From Floccularia luteovirens (Eukaryota; Basidiomycota; Agaricomycetes; Agaricales; Squamanitaceae): a stretch of DNA of 64,000 nucleotides. This document shows, one piece after another, positions 61,175 through 64,000 of the stretch. The stretch is taken from the NCBI GenBank assembly GCA_009739215.1, contig VSJF01000006.1:434001-498000 (forward strand), written 5' to 3'. The translations under genes and the position numbers were made by a program. Under the pieces are notes generated by a model. It had not been told where the DNA came from, searched no databases, and was given only the letters and a program-made list of their open reading frames with translations. Numbering within the stretch: position 1 is the first letter of the stretch; the number at the start of each line of letters is the position of its first letter.

Positions 61175-63421
61175 TCAAACACCCCTGCCCCTACCGCCCC
61201 TCCCTCTTCCAGCTAATCCAATCCTGAAAATTCCCATTCCTCCCCCCTGAGTTTGAGGAATGATGGGAGGCGATTCCCACGAATGATCCGACCGAACGTT
61301 GGAACGAACTGCAGCTTCCTCAAATTCCACCTTGTCGTCATCGGGCTCAGAATCCGGCTATAAAATATGTCAAATGAATTTCTCATTAGATAAACCCAAT
61401 ACATACTTCCAAATCAATGGCTAATGCACCGCTATGCCATCCAGCAGCAGTTATGGAAAAGCAATACCTATCTTTAGGTTTCTTCCTGCCATGATCAAAT
61501 CTAATCTCTGTTGGCGCCGCAACATCAGAAGGATTAACCCATCCGCCGTTTTCTGCTCTGAGACGCTGTTGTTCCGTACGATACGCGCCTGGGCTACCCG
61601 GCTGCAGTTTCAATGGATCACCGAGTCCTAACGCGCCATTGGAACACGCGCCCCAGGAGAGCACTTTACCATTTGAAGTCAATGCAAGGCTGTGATAGTC
61701 ACCAAGAACCACTGATATGACAGATTTGTACTGCAATTCAGGGATAACTTTGGGTATACTTCCGGCTCCTGTGTCACAATCTCCTATGAGAACAATAGAT
61801 CCGGAATCCGTGGAATATGCAACAAAATGCAGATAGTTCGCAGTCACCTGGATCGATATTATTATCATAAAAAACTAAGAAAAAGATGTATGATACAGAC
61901 ATGCGTGATCTTCAAGGACTCTGGGAGTGGAAGGGAGCTTTCGCTGGCCGAAAAGGTTGGGTGGTTCCGCACTCGTTTCACTTCGCTAAATTCAGGGAGC
62001 TGAAATTTAGTCATTAGCCACTACGTGGGTTCAATGGTTTCTCTTGATATTCACATATTCCCATCTTCCTTCATGTACCGTTGCCTCGTCTCCAAGACAC
62101 CCAAACTTCAATACATGACCCTTGTTTGTCAACCCAATAAGATGACAATCGAATCCAGCGATTTGAATAAGAATTGTTTCCTCGTCTGTTTCATGTATTT
62201 CGGGTAAGAGTGGTAGAGGCGGCAACTGAACCGGATTCATTTGTAACTCCCATATTATACAAGGAATGACATTGTCTGTCGTAGCATGAGCCTTATTACG
62301 GTTATCCTGATCCATTTCATGATTTTTTTGCGTGACCGTTTCCCCCATACGTCCGGATGATGGCCACCATACAAATACATCACCAGATTTGGAAAGGAAA
62401 GATGAGAAATTCCAACCACACTCTGTTTGACGAGGCACAGATGCTGGGCCCAACAGCAATGGAGAAGAAAGGTGGAAAGGTCGGCCCCAATTAACGAAGG
62501 TCCAGATTCGGTTTTGGTTATCAAGAGCCATAGAGTGCAACCTTCCACAGCTGATACAACGAAATGAATTAAAGAAGCAAAACGATGACATTCGTAAATT
62601 CAACATTACCTGATACTCCGGACGGGAGATGGAAGCTTGAGAATGTGAGGTGTCAAAGCAGGTTTACCTGGTTCTGAGAACCCTTCGCTCTGTAAAGCCA
62701 TTGTGGAGCCATCTAACGTGCCTGTAGTAGATATTACGTTGAAAAATATATATATAAGAATCAAGTGCTTTATGTACATACCCCATACATGAATCACGCC
62801 TTCAGAGTCGAGACCGTGGAAGGACCTTTAGGAGATCAAACTAGATCCTGTGAATTTGAATCGTTCTACTCACATTCCTCCTGCGACAAGAGAAACTATG
62901 CGTGCGTTGGGCAAATTGAGTTGGATCGGATAGGTCACGCCATGCACAACGGACTTGGGGAACTTTGAAAGTCCCAGCCTTCCGTTGTTTTTGTCACTGA
63001 ATAGGATCTAAGGAAACCCTGTCCAGATAGGTTTCAAATTGTTACTTACCCCCAGACGAAGACTAAAGAAGGTGAGTCATATTGTTCTGGATTTCATTAA
63101 TGAAGTATATGATACCTTTCGGATCAGCAAAGTTGCGATAGATGAACTTCCAACCGCTGGTTCTCGCCGTCCCTTCGCCTGTGAAGTTGAAATCACTTTG
63201 AAGTCTTCGTTTCCAAAAAGTGTCATCAGAGCATATACGAGCAAATGTCTATGTGAGAAAGATTTGGTCAATGATCCCTTTAGTTTGTGGTGTCGCAATA
63301 TAGCGCTTACTTTGTTAGTTGAAGCGAGCCTGAGTAGATCGGCAACCCTTAAGGCTGGAAGAAGATTGTCGATGAGAACTTCTTCTGGTAATTCGGAAAT
63401 GAGAGATCCTTCCCAAGTCAT
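61175..63421 (-). CDS. F-box protein with RCC1 repeats (Saf1-like)
   Basis: Likely substrate receptor of an SCF ubiquitin ligase. Starts MTWEGSLISELPEEVLIDNL and gives an F-box (ISELPEEVLIDNLLPALRVA, DLLRLASTNK). After WKFIYRNFADPK and two small exons (VFVWGDKNNGRLGLSKFPKS) comes an RCC1-type propeller: SFHGLDSEGVIHVWGTLDGS, CGRLHSMALDNQNRIWTFVN, FSSFLSKSGDVFVWWPSSG, AGFDCHLIGLTNKGHVLKFG, ANYLHFVAYSTDSGSIVLIG, and GDYHSLALTSNGKVLSWGAC then SNGALGLGDPL. The C-terminus is acidic (EPDSEPDDDKVEFEE), then Arg/Gly-rich, ending GRGRGGRGRGV. The F-box plus RCC1 layout matches yeast Saf1, which targets adenine deaminase; the substrate here is unknown. Confidence 0.87.
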
Positions 63422-63795
63422 GTTGATATGATATCGATAGATTGTAAGTGCAAGCTAGGCTACTTGTGTAGTTTATATACGCAGTGGGGCGCAGTACTTC
63501 CAAGCGCTTGTATTACTTACGTCATTTGTCGGCAATAGCCGGTCCTTGCGAGTGCGAAAAGCTTTGTAAAAGAATTTATTTATAATTGGACACGCTAATG
63601 TTGGCATCTAAGTTGTACTTAAACACCTTCTACCGTAAATGCAAATGCAGACTTGTAATTGGTGTCGTAGCGATTTTATTGTCTATGATGTGACTTCATC
63701 AATGTCTTGAAGCGCTTTTGTAGGATTAAGCTCCAAGGCTAGTGTGGCGCAGTCCAGATATACTGGCAGTCTCACACCGCCATCAACAGAGAATT
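63422..63795. promoter_or_regulatory. Divergent promoter region of the F-box gene and viperin-like gene 2
   Basis: 374 bases between divergent starts. It holds TTACGTCA (63517-63524), a CRE/ATF-type bZIP site, and an AT-rich TTATTTATAATT stretch near 63572-63583. Either gene could use them. Confidence 0.35.
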
Positions 63796-64000
63796 ATGGA
63801 TTGGCTGAAATCTAACGTTGTAACATTATATCCTCTTTTTCGAGAAGATATAAAACCTGTCTCCGTCAACTACTTCCCGCACAGGTTCGTCATTATCGTT
63901 GGACTTGCAGTCAATAATACCGAAACTCATTAGCAAGTATCCAGACAGTGCAACTATGAATGTCAATTTTGTTTCCACACAACCAAAAACCTATCAATTT
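63796..64000 (+). CDS. RSAD2-like: Viperin-like radical-SAM gene, copy 2, 5' part
   Basis: Cut by the window end. Exon 1 (63796-63884) reads MDWLKSNVVTLYPLFREDIK then PVSVNYFPHR; 23 of these 30 residues match copy 1, and both first exons are 89 nt with the intron in the same phase. A 60-nt intron ends TATCCAG, and exon 2 begins [19 protein letters not shown] with the CxxxCxxC cluster ligands intact. No disruption is visible in this part; the position where copy 1 slips lies just beyond the window. The mature reaction (CTP to ddhCTP using SAM) is inferred from the family. Confidence 0.88.

Overview
The window is nuclear DNA of a filamentous basidiomycete, most likely an Agaricomycete. The evidence is dense genes (about 27 protein genes in 64 kb), many introns of roughly 48-65 nt with GT...AG ends and CTAAC/CTGAC-like branch sites, tRNA genes with anticodon-loop introns, and a protein set (Sec1, Rpt4, Rom2-type RhoGEF, fungal chitin deacetylase, Trm82, Pus1, MTHFR, Rpb4, Pol32) whose sequences read as fungal. 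There are no operons, and nothing bacterial or viral.

Layout. 1-3.5 kb: 3' part of a serine carboxypeptidase, a tRNA-Pro(AGG) and the proteasome ATPase Rpt4. 3.6-14.6 kb: three minus-strand genes (Sec1, a GPI-type chitin deacetylase, a Rom2-like Rho1 exchange factor), with obvious links to exocytosis and wall building. 14.6-16.8 kb: a gene-poor stretch holding a decayed prolyl-aminopeptidase-like pseudogene and a Helitron-like 3' terminus. 16.8-25.2 kb: minus-strand DUF4436 membrane protein, Trm82, an unknown low-complexity protein and a five-exon TMEM97/sigma-2-receptor-like protein. 25.2-27.4 kb: a second gene-poor stretch with a probable hAT transposase relic. 27.4-34.8 kb: plus-strand WD40 protein, xylulokinase and Pus1. 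34.9-43.4 kb: minus-strand arylamine N-acetyltransferase, Rpb4, an R3H-SUZ RNA-binding protein and a vacuolar amino-acid transporter. 44-46.8 kb: a viperin-like radical-SAM gene and a DUF4743-Nudix gene, both plus strand. 46.9-51.3 kb: Pol32, a second tRNA-Pro(AGG) and an unknown protein. 52.1-63.4 kb: an ELMO/CED-12 protein, MTHFR, a DUF202 protein, an unknown Ser-rich protein and an F-box/RCC1 protein. 63.8 kb to the end: the 5' end of a second viperin-like gene.

Most genes are housekeeping. The most interesting content is the pair of viperin-like genes about 19 kb apart in the same orientation. Viperin makes the chain-terminating nucleotide ddhCTP and is an antiviral enzyme in animals, bacteria and archaea. 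Both copies keep the CxxxCxxC cluster motif and an 89-nt first exon. The first copy reads with a one-base frameshift just after that motif and has an intron that does not splice in frame, so it is either a decaying paralogue or carries an assembly error. The second copy looks intact as far as the window shows.

Exon boundaries were derived by eye from reading frame, splice signals and family conservation. Gene ends are generally firmer than internal junctions.
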